From Collimonas sp. PA-H2 (GTDB lineage: Bacteria > Pseudomonadota > Gammaproteobacteria > Burkholderiales > Burkholderiaceae_D), in NCBI RefSeq assembly GCF_002564105.1, contig NZ_PDBX01000001.1, forward strand, positions 2,790,001 through 2,854,000: a stretch of 64,000 nucleotides of DNA, given 5' to 3'. Within the stretch, counting starts at the first letter, position 1. Each line of letters begins with the position of its first letter. Of this stretch, positions 1 to 8,621 are shown piece by piece. The notes below the pieces were generated by a model. It had not been told where the DNA came from, made no database searches, and was given only the letters and a program-made list of their open reading frames with translations. Both the position numbers and the translations under genes were made by a program.

Positions 1-28
1 GTATCTATATGATTGATAATTTCGTGAA

Positions 29-58
29 TTATTTCATCGTATAAATGCGATGAAATAA
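29..58. promoter_or_regulatory. Candidate Lrp/AsnC operator upstream of the regulator gene
   Basis: An 11-bp perfect inverted repeat (TTATTTCATCG at 29-39, CGATGAAATAA at 48-58) with an 8-nt AT-rich spacer lies about 45 bp upstream of the Lrp-type regulator. It is followed by two tandem copies of the 10-mer TTCATATATA (62-81), one helical turn apart. Lrp-family proteins bind AT-rich dyads and usually repress their own gene. Assigning this dyad to the neighbouring regulator is inference from position and symmetry. Confidence 0.5.
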
Positions 59-104
59 TATTTCATATATATTCATATATATCTAATAAATTGCATATTG
101 CGAT

Positions 105-569
105 ATGGAAATTACCCTCGACGAGCTGGACAAGCGGATTTTGAACGCCTTGCAGGCCGATGCCGCGCAAACCAATCACCAGCTGGCGCAGCAGGTGCAC
201 GCTTCGGCGCCGACTTGCCTGCGACGCGTCAAGCGCCTGACCGATGCTGGCATCATCTTGCGGCAGGTGGCGATCGTGGCGCCGGACAAGGTCGGCGCCG
301 GGCTAACCGCGATCGTCGAAGTCACGCTCGACAATCAGGCCGATGAGCGGCTGGTGGAATTTGAGGCCTTGGTGGCGGCCGAGCCGATGCTGCTGCAATG
401 CTATCGCGTTTCGCCCGGGCCGGATTTCGTGCTGGTGGTGCAGGTGGCGGACATGGCGGCCTACCATGCGCTGGCGCATCAGTTGTTTGCCGCGCAAAAG
501 AATGTGCGCAATGTGCGCACGTATTTTTCGATTTACCGCAGCAAGTTCGATACGCGCCTAGCGGTATAA
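105..569 (+). CDS. Lrp/AsnC family transcriptional regulator
   Basis: A 154-residue DNA-binding regulator of the feast/famine (Lrp/AsnC) family. The N-terminal winged helix-turn-helix spans about residues 5-60 (LDELDKRILNALQADA, then a recognition helix around TCLRRVKRLTDAGII). The C-terminal RAM ligand-binding/oligomerisation domain follows (about 70-145, with the CYRVSPGPDFVL segment). Length is normal for the family. Such proteins sense amino acids and often control a divergent exporter or catabolic gene; any such partner lies outside the window to the left. The ATG at 105 directly precedes the conserved helix. The upstream AT-rich palindrome suggests autoregulation. The effector cannot be told from the sequence. 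Confidence 0.93.
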   Translation: MEITLDELDKRILNALQADAAQTNHQLAQQVHASAPTCLRRVKRLTDAGIILRQVAIVAPDKVGAGLTAIVEVTLDNQADERLVEFEALVAAEPMLLQCYRVSPGPDFVLVVQVADMAAYHALAHQLFAAQKNVRNVRTYFSIYRSKFDTRLAV

Positions 570-574
570 AGATT

Positions 575-659
575 GTAGGGTGTGGGCAGATCTTCTGCCC
601 ACGCGGTAGGCGATTCTGGCATAGCCGACGGTCCGCGTGGGCACAGGTGCCCACCCTAC
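575..659. repeat. GTAGGGTGGGCA-type palindromic repeat, paired copy 1
   Basis: Two inverted arms (575-606 and 633-659) begin and end with GTAGGG/CCCTAC and meet at CCGCGTGGGCA-type inner ends. Each arm can fold on itself (GGGCAGA..TCTGCCC in the left arm, GGGCAC..GTGCCC in the right). The element fills the gap between the convergent ends of the Lrp-type gene and glmU. It belongs to the same family as 10042-10157 and 24422-24449. Its structure resembles REP doublets; no transposase is present nearby. Confidence 0.8.
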
Positions 660-667
660 CAGTTCAT

Positions 668-2026
668 TTACTTCTTGATCTTCACCGGCCGCTGCCAGCC
701 GTCGATGGTGATCTGGCGCGCACGCGAGACGGTCAGCTTGCCTTCCGGCGCATCCTTGGTCAGCGTGGTGCCGGCGCCGAGCGTGGCGCCCTTGCCGACG
801 CGCACCGGCGCCACTAGCTGGCTGTCGCTGCCGATGAAGGCGTCGTCTTCGATGATGGTGCGGAATTTGTTGGCGCCGTCGTAGTTGCAAGTGATGGTGC
901 CGGCGCCGATGTTGACGCGCGAGCCCACTGTGGCGTCGCCGACATAAGCCAGGTGATTGGCCTTGCTGTGGGCGGCGACCTGGCTGTTCTTGACTTCGAC
1001 GAAGTTGCCGATGTGGACGTCCTCGCCCAGTTCCGTGCCCGGACGCAGGCGCGCATACGGGCCGATCTGCGAAGCGGCGCCGACCACGGCGTCTTCGATA
1101 TGGCAGAACGGCTTGATGTTGGCGTCGCGGCCGATGCGGGCATTCTTGATGACGCAATGGGCGCCGATCACGGCGCCGTCTTCAATGCGGACGTCGCCTT
1201 CGAAGATGCAGCCTACGTCAATGCTGACATCGCGGCCGCAGCTGAGCGTGCCGCGCACATCCAGCCGCGCCGGGTCGAGCAGAGTGACGCCTTGTTCCAG
1301 CAGGCGTTCGGCAATGCTGCGCTGGTGTACGCGTTCCAGTTCCGCCAGTTGCACCTTGCTGTTGACGCCCAGGGTTTCCCATACCGCGTCGGGCTGTGCC
1401 GACACCACCGGCGTGCCGGCGGCTACGGCGCTGGCGACGATGTCCGTTAAATAATATTCGCCTTGGGCATTGTTGTTGGAGAGGTTGGCCAGCCACTCTT
1501 TGAGCTGTCTGGTCGGCGCCACCATGATGCCGGTATTGCATTCGGTGATGGCGCGTTCGGCGGCGCTGGCGTCTTTCTGTTCGACGATGCGGGTGATCTT
1601 GCCGTCTTCGCGCACGATGCGGCCGTAGCCGGTCGGATCTGCCAGCTGCACCGTCAGGATCGCCAGCCGGTCAGCGCCGGCGGCGTCGACCAGGCGTTGC
1701 AAGGTGGCGCTGGAGGTAAGCGGCACGTCGCCGTACAGCACCAGGGTCGGCACATTGTCGTCCAGTTTCGGCACGGCCTGGGCCACTGCGTGGCCGGTGC
1801 CGAGTTGCGGCTCCTGCTTGGCAAACGACAGGTCGGCGCCATTGAACTGTTTCAATACGGCATCGCCGCCATGGCCGTAGATGATGCACAGGCGGGTTGG
1901 CGACAGGCTGCGCGCCGTATCGACCACGTGCGCTAATAACGATTTCCCAGCTAATGGATGTAAGACTTTCGGCAGCGCCGACTGCATGCGTTTGCCCATG
2001 CCTGCGGCGAGGATGACGACGTTCAT
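668..2026 (-). CDS. glmU: Bifunctional UDP-N-acetylglucosamine pyrophosphorylase / glucosamine-1-phosphate N-acetyltransferase
   Basis: GlmU (452 residues; E. coli 456) makes UDP-GlcNAc for peptidoglycan and lipopolysaccharide in the cytoplasm. The N-terminal uridylyltransferase domain shows the nucleotide-binding signature LAAGMGKRM (residues 6-14) followed by LPKVLH. The C-terminal half is a left-handed beta-helix of hexapeptide repeats (for example [19 protein letters not shown]) that carries acetyltransferase motifs NHLAYVGD and [11 protein letters not shown]. Both domains look intact. It is transcribed leftward, alone, divergent from the peptidase gene and convergent with the Lrp-type gene. 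No strong Shine-Dalgarno is visible before the ATG; the start is fixed by the conserved MNVVILAAG. Confidence 0.98.
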   Translation of the reverse strand: MNVVILAAGMGKRMQSALPKVLHPLAGKSLLAHVVDTARSLSPTRLCIIYGHGGDAVLKQFNGADLSFAKQEPQLGTGHAVAQAVPKLDDNVPTLVLYGDVPLTSSATLQRLVDAAGADRLAILTVQLADPTGYGRIVREDGKITRIVEQKDASAAERAITECNTGIMVAPTRQLKEWLANLSNNNAQGEYYLTDIVASAVAAGTPVVSAQPDAVWETLGVNSKVQLAELERVHQRSIAERLLEQGVTLLDPARLDVRGTLSCGRDVSIDVGCIFEGDVRIEDGAVIGAHCVIKNARIGRDANIKPFCHIEDAVVGAASQIGPYARLRPGTELGEDVHIGNFVEVKNSQVAAHSKANHLAYVGDATVGSRVNIGAGTITCNYDGANKFRTIIEDDAFIGSDSQLVAPVRVGKGATLGAGTTLTKDAPEGKLTVSRARQITIDGWQRPVKIKK

Positions 2027-2170
2027 AGAGACACTTTGCGAATAAGGAAGAGAGAGGGCTTAGGCAAAAACACCATGCCGGCTAGTGCTTTGCCGCGCTG
2101 CGGTTCTGGGTAAAACCGCAAGGGAAAATTTTAGCATGCGCCTGCATTTTGACGACGTATAGTTAATTAT

Positions 2171-2199
2171 TTGATATTATGTTGTTGGTTTTTTAATAA
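2171..2199 (+). promoter_or_regulatory. Candidate sigma70 promoter for the peptidase-porin pair
   Basis: TTGATA (2171-2176) and TAATAA (2194-2199) are separated by 17 bp in a markedly AT-rich stretch 34 bp upstream of the peptidase start. A good Shine-Dalgarno (AGGAG, 2222-2226) follows. Both boxes match the sigma70 consensus only partly. Confidence 0.5.
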
Positions 2200-2232
2200 A
2201 AATAATTCAATCATCGACAATAGGAGACCTGC

Positions 2233-4014
2233 ATGCCCATCGTTTTCCCCTCGCTATTTCCCTGCGCGCGCCTCGCCCGTCCAGCAGTATCGGCTGGTGT
2301 CGTGGCGCTGTTACTCGCGACAGCTGTTCTATCGCCTCCTGCCGGCGCCCAATATGATCCAGCCAAGGCGCTGGTTGAGATTGACGCCATCGCCAGCCTG
2401 TATCCGGATCCGGACGTTGCCATAGAGTCACCGGCGTTTGCTGCCGGCAAAAACGATTTCACATCGCAGGAGGAAATGCTGGCCTTTATTCAAAAATTGG
2501 CCGCGCAAACGCCGGCGATGCGCGTGCGCCAGCTCGGCTTGTCACAGCAGGGACGGGCGATTCCGTTGCTGGTGTTTGTCGAACCGTCCACGGCCAGCGG
2601 CGCCGAGCTGATGAAAAACGGCAAGCCGACGGTACTGCTGATCGGTTCGCAGCATGGCAACGAGCCGGCCGGCGGCGAAGCGGCGCTGGCCTTTGCCGGC
2701 ATGCTTGCCAATGGCGCGCTGGGCGATATTCTCGCGCAAGTGAATATCCTGATCGTGCCGCGCGCCAATCCCGACGGCAGTGCTGCCTTCCTGCGCGGCC
2801 TGGCGGATGGGCAAGACGTCAACCGCGACCACCTGACACTGGCGACGCCGGAAGGGCAGGCGCTGGCGCAGGTGTTCAATGGCTATCAACCGGAAGTAGT
2901 GCTGGACAGCCATGAGTTCAGCGTCGGTGGCCGCTGGGTGGAAAAATTCGGCGCGCTGCAAAAATTTGATGGTCTGATCCAGTCCGCCACTGTGGCGAAT
3001 CTGCCGCCGGCGCAGGCGGCGGCAGCGGAAACGCTGTTTCGCCAGCCGCTGCTGCAGGCGTTCGACCACCATAAATTGAGCCATTCCTGGTATTACACCA
3101 CCAGCGTGAGCATGGCAGACAAGACGGTGGTGATGGGTGGCGTCGGCCCGGATACCGGCCGCAACATCGCCGGCCTGCGCAATGCCATCTCCTTTCTGCT
3201 GGAAACCCGCGGCGTCGGCATCGGCAAGGCGCATTTCAAACGGCGCGTGTTTACCCATCTGACCGCAATTGAATCGATAGTGCAGACCACGGCCAGCCAG
3301 GCGTCGCAGGTGCTGGCCCTGAACCGGCAGCTACGCCAGCAGGTGGCCGCCGAAGCGGGACAGGGCGTACTGAATGTGATTGGCGTGGCGACGCCCGGCC
3401 GCCACACGCTGGCGATGCTGGATGCGCAGAGCGGCCAGCCAATAGCCATCGAAGTCGACTGGATGTCTGCCCTGGCGATTCAGCCCAGACTGCAGCGTCC
3501 GCGCCCTTATGCCTATCTCCTGCCGGCTTCGGAACAGCGCGCAGCCGAACGTCTGCAAGCGCTCGGCGTGAGCGTATACATGGTGGCCGCGGAATTGCAG
3601 CTGGCGCCGGAACAGGGTGCGCAAGCCTATCGCCTCACCTCGCAGTCCGCAGGGCGCAAACAGGATGTGACCGGATCGGCCGGCGCTGCCAGCGACGTGA
3701 TGCGTGTTACTACCGAGCTGGAGCCTGTGCGATTGACGATAGCAGGCGGCTGGTACTACGTACCGCTTGACCAGCCGCTGGCTAATCTGGCCGCCGCCGC
3801 GCTGGAGCCGGAATCGCAGAGCAGCTATGTGTCGAACCGCTTGCTGCAGGTGCCCGCTGCCGAGAACGGCAAACCGGCCTACCTGCCACTGTACCGCTTA
3901 GCGAAGCGGCCGCAGCTGGCGGTCGAAGCACTAGCTGCCCAGCAGGGTTTGCTGCCAGACACAACGGCGCAGAGACAGTCCTACGCAGAGAACGATCCTG
4001 GAGCGAAGCAATGA
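2233..4014 (+). CDS. Exported M14 family zinc carboxypeptidase
   Basis: A 593-residue secreted metallopeptidase. An N-terminal signal peptide (hydrophobic core about residues 18-34, likely cleavage after PAGA) is followed by an M14 catalytic domain: zinc ligands H141 and E144 in the motif SQHGNEPAG, the third ligand H227 in DSHEF, and the probable catalytic Glu324 in LLETRGVG. About 240 further C-terminal residues have no motif I recognise. The start at 2233 has a good AGGAG six bases upstream. The stop codon overlaps the porin ATG by four bases (ATGA), implying translational coupling. Likely role: trimming peptides in the periplasm or outside the cell; the substrate is unknown. Confidence 0.9.
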   Translation: MPIVFPSLFPCARLARPAVSAGVVALLLATAVLSPPAGAQYDPAKALVEIDAIASLYPDPDVAIESPAFAAGKNDFTSQEEMLAFIQKLAAQTPAMRVRQLGLSQQGRAIPLLVFVEPSTASGAELMKNGKPTVLLIGSQHGNEPAGGEAALAFAGMLANGALGDILAQVNILIVPRANPDGSAAFLRGLADGQDVNRDHLTLATPEGQALAQVFNGYQPEVVLDSHEFSVGGRWVEKFGALQKFDGLIQSATVANLPPAQAAAAETLFRQPLLQAFDHHKLSHSWYYTTSVSMADKTVVMGGVGPDTGRNIAGLRNAISFLLETRGVGIGKAHFKRRVFTHLTAIESIVQTTASQASQVLALNRQLRQQVAAEAGQGVLNVIGVATPGRHTLAMLDAQSGQPIAIEVDWMSALAIQPRLQRPRPYAYLLPASEQRAAERLQALGVSVYMVAAELQLAPEQGAQAYRLTSQSAGRKQDVTGSAGAASDVMRVTTELEPVRLTIAGGWYYVPLDQPLANLAAAALEPESQSSYVSNRLLQVPAAENGKPAYLPLYRLAKRPQLAVEALAAQQGLLPDTTAQRQSYAENDPGAKQ

Positions 4015-5039
4015 AAAAAATATTTTTGTATGGGCTGCTGGCAGGCGCTGCCGCCAGTCCGGCGGGCGCTGCTTTTGCGGAAACGGACGAGCGGGTGCAC
4101 GTCTACGGCCGCGTCGACCTGAGCATGGATAGCGTCAACGGCAATGGCGGCAATACGATGAAGATGGTGGACAACGCATCGCGTTTCGGCGTCAGCGGCC
4201 GTGAAGTCCTGGGCGGCGGCATGACCGCCCTGTTCGGCCTGGAAGCCGGTTTCAGCGCCGATACCGGCCAGGCGGTCGATCCGCTTTTTCGGAATGCCTA
4301 TGTCGGCTTGCGCGGCGGCTTCGGGGTGCTGGCGCTGGGGCGCCTGGATTCGGCGCAGGAAAGCGGCTCGCCGCTGTATTCGCAAGTCACCAGGAACGTT
4401 ACCTTTGTGATGCATGACGCCGGCGCCACGGCGATCGGCACGCGCTGGCTGAACGCGCGCAACCGCACCAGCAATGCGGTCGGCTACATGAGCCCGGTGT
4501 TCAGCGGCTTCAGTGTGCGGGCGCGCTACCACCAGCCCGATCCGAGCGATGGCGCGGCCAAGGTGGCGCAGGAAGGCGATGTCAAGGCGACCGATGTTGG
4601 CCTCAACTATGAATCGAAGACGCTGTCCGCCGGCATTGGCCATGGCCGCAACCGGCGCAGCGGGGCGCCGCTAGAGAACGAGTTCGGGCAGAAATGGCAA
4701 CTGGTAGGCTCTTACGATTTTGGTGCGGCCAAGGTATCGGCCTTGTATGGCAGGGATCGTTACAATGCCACGGCCACTTCACGCGCGGCGGTGGATTACT
4801 GGCTGCTCGGGTTTGCGCTGCCTTTCGGGGCAGGACGGCACCAGGTGGTGGCGAATTACATGAAGCGCGATACGCAAAGCGATATCCGGGGCAAGGGTTC
4901 GAACCTCCAGGCCGGCTACATTTATCACGCGAGCAAGCGCACCAAGCTGTACGCCTCGTATGACCGTGAGGAGCTGAACGCCAGCAAGGCAGGGAATCTG
5001 TCCAATACGATCAGCAGCGGCATCCAGCACCGGTTTTGA
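4011..5039 (+). CDS. Outer-membrane porin, Gram-negative trimeric type
   Basis: A 342-residue beta-barrel porin of the Burkholderiales type. It has a signal peptide (MKKIFLYGLLAGAAASPAGAAFA), the characteristic first strand VHVYGRVDLSMDS, the loop-rich barrel with the YVGLRGGFGVLALGRLDS segment, and a terminal phenylalanine (GIQHRF) typical of BAM-dependent outer-membrane proteins. It starts inside the peptidase stop codon (ATGA overlap), so the two are probably coupled. Pairing an exported peptidase with a porin suggests uptake of small peptide products, but this is inference. Substrate preference cannot be read from the sequence. Confidence 0.93.
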   Translation: MKKIFLYGLLAGAAASPAGAAFAETDERVHVYGRVDLSMDSVNGNGGNTMKMVDNASRFGVSGREVLGGGMTALFGLEAGFSADTGQAVDPLFRNAYVGLRGGFGVLALGRLDSAQESGSPLYSQVTRNVTFVMHDAGATAIGTRWLNARNRTSNAVGYMSPVFSGFSVRARYHQPDPSDGAAKVAQEGDVKATDVGLNYESKTLSAGIGHGRNRRSGAPLENEFGQKWQLVGSYDFGAAKVSALYGRDRYNATATSRAAVDYWLLGFALPFGAGRHQVVANYMKRDTQSDIRGKGSNLQAGYIYHASKRTKLYASYDREELNASKAGNLSNTISSGIQHRF

Positions 5040-5050
5040 TCTGACAGGAA

Positions 5051-5078
5051 AGCCGTTGGCTCCAGGGAGCCAACGGCT
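5051..5078. terminator. Hairpin between convergent porin and lipoprotein genes
   Basis: AGCCGTTGGCT (5051-5061) and AGCCAACGGCT (5068-5078) form an 11-bp perfect stem with a 6-nt loop, 12 nt after the porin stop. There is no T-run on either side, so intrinsic termination would be weak; it may act as a 3' stabiliser or with Rho. Confidence 0.55.
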
Positions 5079-5098
5079 GTATCAGGTCACCGGCGGCG

Positions 5099-5689
5099 TT
5101 AATAATGTTGCCAGAAACCGCCCGAGAAGGCCCAGCCGTTGCCGTTGCGGACCCAGTGACCGGGCGCCCAGAAATAACCGTCGCGGCGCGCTTCCCAGTG
5201 GCCGTTGACCCAGTCGTGGCGGCCGTTGTCCCAGCGCCAGTAGCCGCCGATCCAGACGTGCTCCGGGCTAGGCGCCGGCGTCATGATTTCCACCCGTGGC
5301 GGCGGCGGCGCGATGTTGATCACGACCGGAGCGGTATTGTAGGTATTGTTGATCTGCACCCAGCGGCCCGGATGGAAATTCCATTGACCGCCGTCATTGC
5401 TCCAGTACGCGTGCTGGAAAACCATGTTCGGGCGCGACTGCTCCCAATGGCCGTTGTTCCAGACGTAGCGATTGCCTTCCCACTTCCAGTGGCCGCCGAT
5501 CCAGTAGGAATCGGGGTAGGGCGCCGGCGGCACCACTTCCACCAGCGGCGCCGGCGGCGCCTGTACGACCTTGACTTCGCGGTATTCGACGCGGGTGCGC
5601 GGCGGCTCGACCACGCAGCCGGCCAGCGACACCGTAGCGGCTGCGACGGCGGACAATACCAGATAACGTTGAAAACGACGGCGGTTCAT
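5099..5689 (-). CDS. WXXGXW-repeat lipoprotein (BcpO-related / YXWGXW family)
   Basis: A 196-residue predicted lipoprotein. The signal sequence ends in a lipobox (SLAGC, Cys25). A proline-rich linker leads to tryptophan/glycine repeats of the type YWIGGHWKW, NNGHWE, VWIGGYWRW, VNGHWE and APGHWV, the YXWGXW/WXXGHW family common in Burkholderiales. The two repeat blocks are separated by another proline-rich segment (NIAPPPPRVEI). Function is unknown; the aromatic repeats suggest a small surface beta structure. It appears monocistronic and leftward. Confidence 0.88.
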   Translation of the reverse strand: MNRRRFQRYLVLSAVAAATVSLAGCVVEPPRTRVEYREVKVVQAPPAPLVEVVPPAPYPDSYWIGGHWKWEGNRYVWNNGHWEQSRPNMVFQHAYWSNDGGQWNFHPGRWVQINNTYNTAPVVINIAPPPPRVEIMTPAPSPEHVWIGGYWRWDNGRHDWVNGHWEARRDGYFWAPGHWVRNGNGWAFSGGFWQHY

Positions 5690-5845
5690 TTTTGTCTCCC
5701 AAAATAAAGATCCCGCGTATTAGAACGTTTTGCCGTGCGGAATGAATACAGGCATTACAAATGCTTGCAATTCACCCGTGCGCAAGCCGGCCAAGCTGGC
5801 CCGGCAAGGCGTTCCGGAGCGTTTCTGCTGCCGCCGACTACGGCT

Positions 5846-6178
5846 TCAGGCTTCGTCTTTGATATTGGTGTTGGGGCCGTTTTTTTTGACGGCGTGGATA
5901 CCGGCGTCGCGCGCGCTGGTGGTGCTGTACATCTGGCTGCTGCCGATGACCTGGTGATTGGCGGCCTTCAGGTTGAAATAGAACCTGCCGTTGGAAGCCT
6001 GGTTGCGGCTGTAGCGATCGTCCTGGGCGCTGTTGATCTGTACCGAGGCGATGCCGTTTTCGGCGGATGCCTTGGCGACATACATCTCGCTGTTGAGCAC
6101 CACTTCGCCGTTGTCAGAGTAGAGCAGGAAGTAAAACTGTCCATCCACAGACTTCTTGAGTACATAGGACCCTGCCAT
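5846..6178 (-). CDS. YegP family protein (tandem DUF1508)
   Basis: A 110-residue protein with two copies of the about 50-residue DUF1508 fold: first GSYVLKKSVDGQFYFLLYSD with a NGIASVQ helix, second NGRFYFNLKAANHQVIGSSQ with DAGIHAVKKN. The chosen start at 6178 (MAGSYVLKK) has AGGAG six bases upstream; a longer in-frame reading from 6274 has no homology-like content. The family is small, soluble and often stress-linked in other bacteria, with no defined reaction. Confidence 0.9.
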   Translation of the reverse strand: MAGSYVLKKSVDGQFYFLLYSDNGEVVLNSEMYVAKASAENGIASVQINSAQDDRYSRNQASNGRFYFNLKAANHQVIGSSQMYSTTSARDAGIHAVKKNGPNTNIKDEA

Positions 6179-6283
6179 TGAGCTTCTCCTGATGGGTTGC
6201 AGACGAAGCGGCGACGAAATAGCTGTCTGCGCCGCTCGTCCGCTTTGATTATATAGCTCTGGCGGTGAATGCAATACTGTTGC

Positions 6284-7297
6284 TTAATTATCTAACTGCG
6301 TATCTAACTGCGCGTCCAACTGTGCATCGGACTGCACGCTTGCCTGCAGCGGAATGATGCTGGAGACGGTCGCGCCGGTGGGCGTCGAACAAGGATCGTC
6401 GTCGAACGCGATATCGCCGTTGGGGTCGGCGATGCCGCTGGCTTTCAGGCCGGTGAAGCCGAACAGATTGCGGTCCATCAGGTGCGACGGCGCCACCGTC
6501 GACAAGGAAGCAAAAACATTGTCGACCCGGCCAGGGAATTTCTTTTCCCACTCGCGCAGCATGCCCTTGATCTGCTTGCGCTGCAGGTTTTCCTGGCTGC
6601 CGCACAGGTCGCAGGGAATGATCGGAAACTGCTTGACCTCGGCGTAGCGGATCAGGTCGGCTTCCTTAACGTAGGCCAGCGGCCGGATCACGATCTGCTT
6701 GCCGTCGTCCGACTGCAGCTTGGCCGGCATGCTCTTCAGTTTGCCGCCGAAGAACATGTTGAGAAAGAAGGTTTCCATGATGTCGTCGCGGTGATGGCCG
6801 AGGGCGACCTTGGTCGCGCCCAGCTCGCTGGCGACGCGGTACAGGATGCCGCGCCGCAGGCGCGAGCACAGCGAGCAAGTGGTCTTGCCTTCCGGGATCA
6901 GTCGCTTGACGATGCTGTAGGTATCCTGGTTTTCGATGTGGTAGGCGACCCCCAGCTTGTCGAGGTAGGCCGGCAGGATATGGTCGGGGAAGTTCGGTTG
7001 CTTCTGGTCGAGGTTGACGGCGACGATCTCGAAATTGATCGGTGCCCGTTCGCGCAGGGTCATCAGGATATCCAGCAGGGCGTAGCTATCCTTGCCGCCG
7101 GAGAGGCAGACCATCACCTTGTCGCCATCTTCGATCATGTTGAAATCGCCGATCGCCTGGCCGACCTGGCGGCACAGGCGCTTGTGCAGCTTGTTGTTTT
7201 CGTGGGCGATCTTTTCAGCGCTCTTGTGGCTGGGGGCGCCGGCGGCGTCGTGCGCCGGCAAGGACGGCTGGCTTGCTGCGGATGATTGGTCTTGCAT
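6284..7297 (-). CDS. ttcA: tRNA 2-thiocytidine(32) synthetase TtcA
   Basis: TtcA (337 residues from the chosen start) uses ATP and an Fe-S cluster to thiolate cytidine 32 of certain tRNAs. The PP-loop SGGKDS is at residues 66-71. The two CXXC pairs expected for the cluster are present (C141/C144 in CSLCSRL, C229/C232 in CDLCGS). The start at 7297 has AGGAAG eight bases upstream; an in-frame ATG at 7327 lacks one. The C-terminus ends in a short AQLD repeat encoded by a 12-bp tandem repeat and is unlike other family members. It is the last gene of a leftward SDR-folB-ttcA set. Confidence 0.96.
   Translation of the reverse strand: MQDQSSAASQPSLPAHDAAGAPSHKSAEKIAHENNKLHKRLCRQVGQAIGDFNMIEDGDKVMVCLSGGKDSYALLDILMTLRERAPINFEIVAVNLDQKQPNFPDHILPAYLDKLGVAYHIENQDTYSIVKRLIPEGKTTCSLCSRLRRGILYRVASELGATKVALGHHRDDIMETFFLNMFFGGKLKSMPAKLQSDDGKQIVIRPLAYVKEADLIRYAEVKQFPIIPCDLCGSQENLQRKQIKGMLREWEKKFPGRVDNVFASLSTVAPSHLMDRNLFGFTGLKASGIADPNGDIAFDDDPCSTPTGATVSSIIPLQASVQSDAQLDAQLDTQLDN
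6289..6336. repeat. 12-bp tandem repeat at the 3' end of ttcA
   Basis: Four 12-bp units lie in a row: two identical (TATCTAACTGCG at 6289-6300 and 6301-6312), then two diverged (CGTCCAACTGTG, CATCGGACTGCA). In ttcA frame they encode repeated Gln-Leu-Asp-Ala/Thr at the extreme C-terminus. Unit length is a multiple of three, so copy-number change would keep the frame. Confidence 0.85.
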
Positions 7298-7356
7298 AAG
7301 GACTTCCTGCTTCAATAAATGATTCATGGCGATTCTTGGTTGCGCTGTGGTGCGGC

Positions 7357-7755
7357 TCAGGCTTTCGGCTTGATGCGAAATACTTCGACGCCGACCGAAC
7401 GGCAGTCGGGATAGGCGTCCGGCTTTTCCGAGGATACCCGCACTGCGCGCACGCGCGGATGCAGCAGCAGTGCGTTGGCCAGGTCGTCGCACAGGGTTTC
7501 CTGCAGATGGATATGGCCCTGCGCCATGCGCTTGGCCACGGTATTGCGCATGAAATTGTAGTCCAGCACGTCATCCACATGGTCTTTGGTCGGCGTCGAC
7601 AAAGCCAGCGGCACGAACAGGTCGACGTTGATCAGCGCGCGCTGCGTGCCTTGTTTTTCAGATTCGTAGACGCCGATATTGATCTGCACTTCGTAGTCGC
7701 GCAGGAACAGGCGACGGCAATCGCTAAGGTCGGGATGGATGAGTGCGGAGAGCAT
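7357..7755 (-). CDS. folB: Dihydroneopterin aldolase
   Basis: FolB (132 residues) converts dihydroneopterin to 6-hydroxymethyl-dihydropterin and glycolaldehyde in folate synthesis. Recognisable features are the N-terminal strand [22 protein letters not shown], the conserved NVDLFV strand, DYNFMRN and the helix [13 protein letters not shown]. The start at 7755 (MLSALIHPD) gives a normal length; an upstream in-frame extension to 7983 overlaps the preceding gene and is not credible. It starts 7 nt after the SDR gene ends and is probably cotranscribed with it. Confidence 0.94.
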   Translation of the reverse strand: MLSALIHPDLSDCRRLFLRDYEVQINIGVYESEKQGTQRALINVDLFVPLALSTPTKDHVDDVLDYNFMRNTVAKRMAQGHIHLQETLCDDLANALLLHPRVRAVRVSSEKPDAYPDCRSVGVEVFRIKPKA

Positions 7756-7762
7756 GGCTTTT

Positions 7763-8524
7763 TCAGTGAGGTTGGAACAGCGGGCCTGGGGCGCCGCTCT
7801 TGTCCCGTGGGTGAGGATGCAAATGTCGGCCGCCATCGACCAGCAGCGTGCTGCCGGTAATGGCGGAGGAAGCGGCGACAAAACAGACTGTCGCCGCGAT
7901 ATCTTCCAAAGCGGCAGGGTCAATAGCAGAGTCGGCCGCCGGCAGCGCCGGCGCGATGCCGGCCACCCGTACCTGCGGCGCAAAGGCTTGCGCCAGCAAG
8001 GTGGTGGCGCTGTGCAGCGCGGCTTTGGACAAAGTATAGGATAAAAAATCCGGCTGCGGATTGAACAGCTTCTGGTCCAGCAGATTAATCACCACCGCCT
8101 GCGTACCCGGGTTTTTGAGCGTGGCCGCGTGCAGTTCCTGTGCCAGCTGCAGCGGCGCCGCCAGGTTGATTTGCATGTGGCGCGCCAGGCCGGCCGGCGA
8201 AAATGCCGCTGCGCTATCGTGCTCGATGTGGCTGGCGTTATTGACCAGGCAACGGACCGCGCCCAGCGCCACGGCGACTGCCGGCAGCAAGGCGGCGATG
8301 TCTTTTTCATCATCCAGGCAGCAGCGCACGGCCACCGCTTTGACGCCCAGCGCCTGGCACTCCTGCAGCAGCGCCGTCAGCGTCGCCGGCGCCTGCTCTT
8401 CCTGATGATGTAGCGCCAGCTGCCAGCCCTGCCGCGCCAGCGCCAGCGCAATGGCGCGGCCGACCGCGCTGGCGGCGTCGGTGATCAGGGCTACGGCATG
8501 GTCTGGAGCGTTTCTGGTTGGCAT
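7763..8524 (-). CDS. SDR family oxidoreductase, FolM/pteridine-reductase-like context
   Basis: A 253-residue classical short-chain dehydrogenase/reductase with a Rossmann fold. NNAS (around residue 95), the catalytic YTLSK (Tyr/Lys of YxxxK) and the C-terminal GSTLLVDGG are present. The glycine-rich cofactor motif is altered: TDAASAVGR replaces the usual TGxxxGxG. It lies immediately upstream of folB, which suggests a dihydropterin/dihydrofolate reductase role like FolM or pteridine reductase, but that is context inference. The start at 8524 is the only sensible one. Confidence 0.85.
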   Translation of the reverse strand: MPTRNAPDHAVALITDAASAVGRAIALALARQGWQLALHHQEEQAPATLTALLQECQALGVKAVAVRCCLDDEKDIAALLPAVAVALGAVRCLVNNASHIEHDSAAAFSPAGLARHMQINLAAPLQLAQELHAATLKNPGTQAVVINLLDQKLFNPQPDFLSYTLSKAALHSATTLLAQAFAPQVRVAGIAPALPAADSAIDPAALEDIAATVCFVAASSAITGSTLLVDGGRHLHPHPRDKSGAPGPLFQPH

Positions 8525-8621
8525 AATGACAAACTGACTTAATGGATTGCTAATGGACTACTTTTGGTGGAACCGGACTGGTTTTGCGCTGAGCGCGCGC
8601 GTTATCTCCTACAATAGCGCC

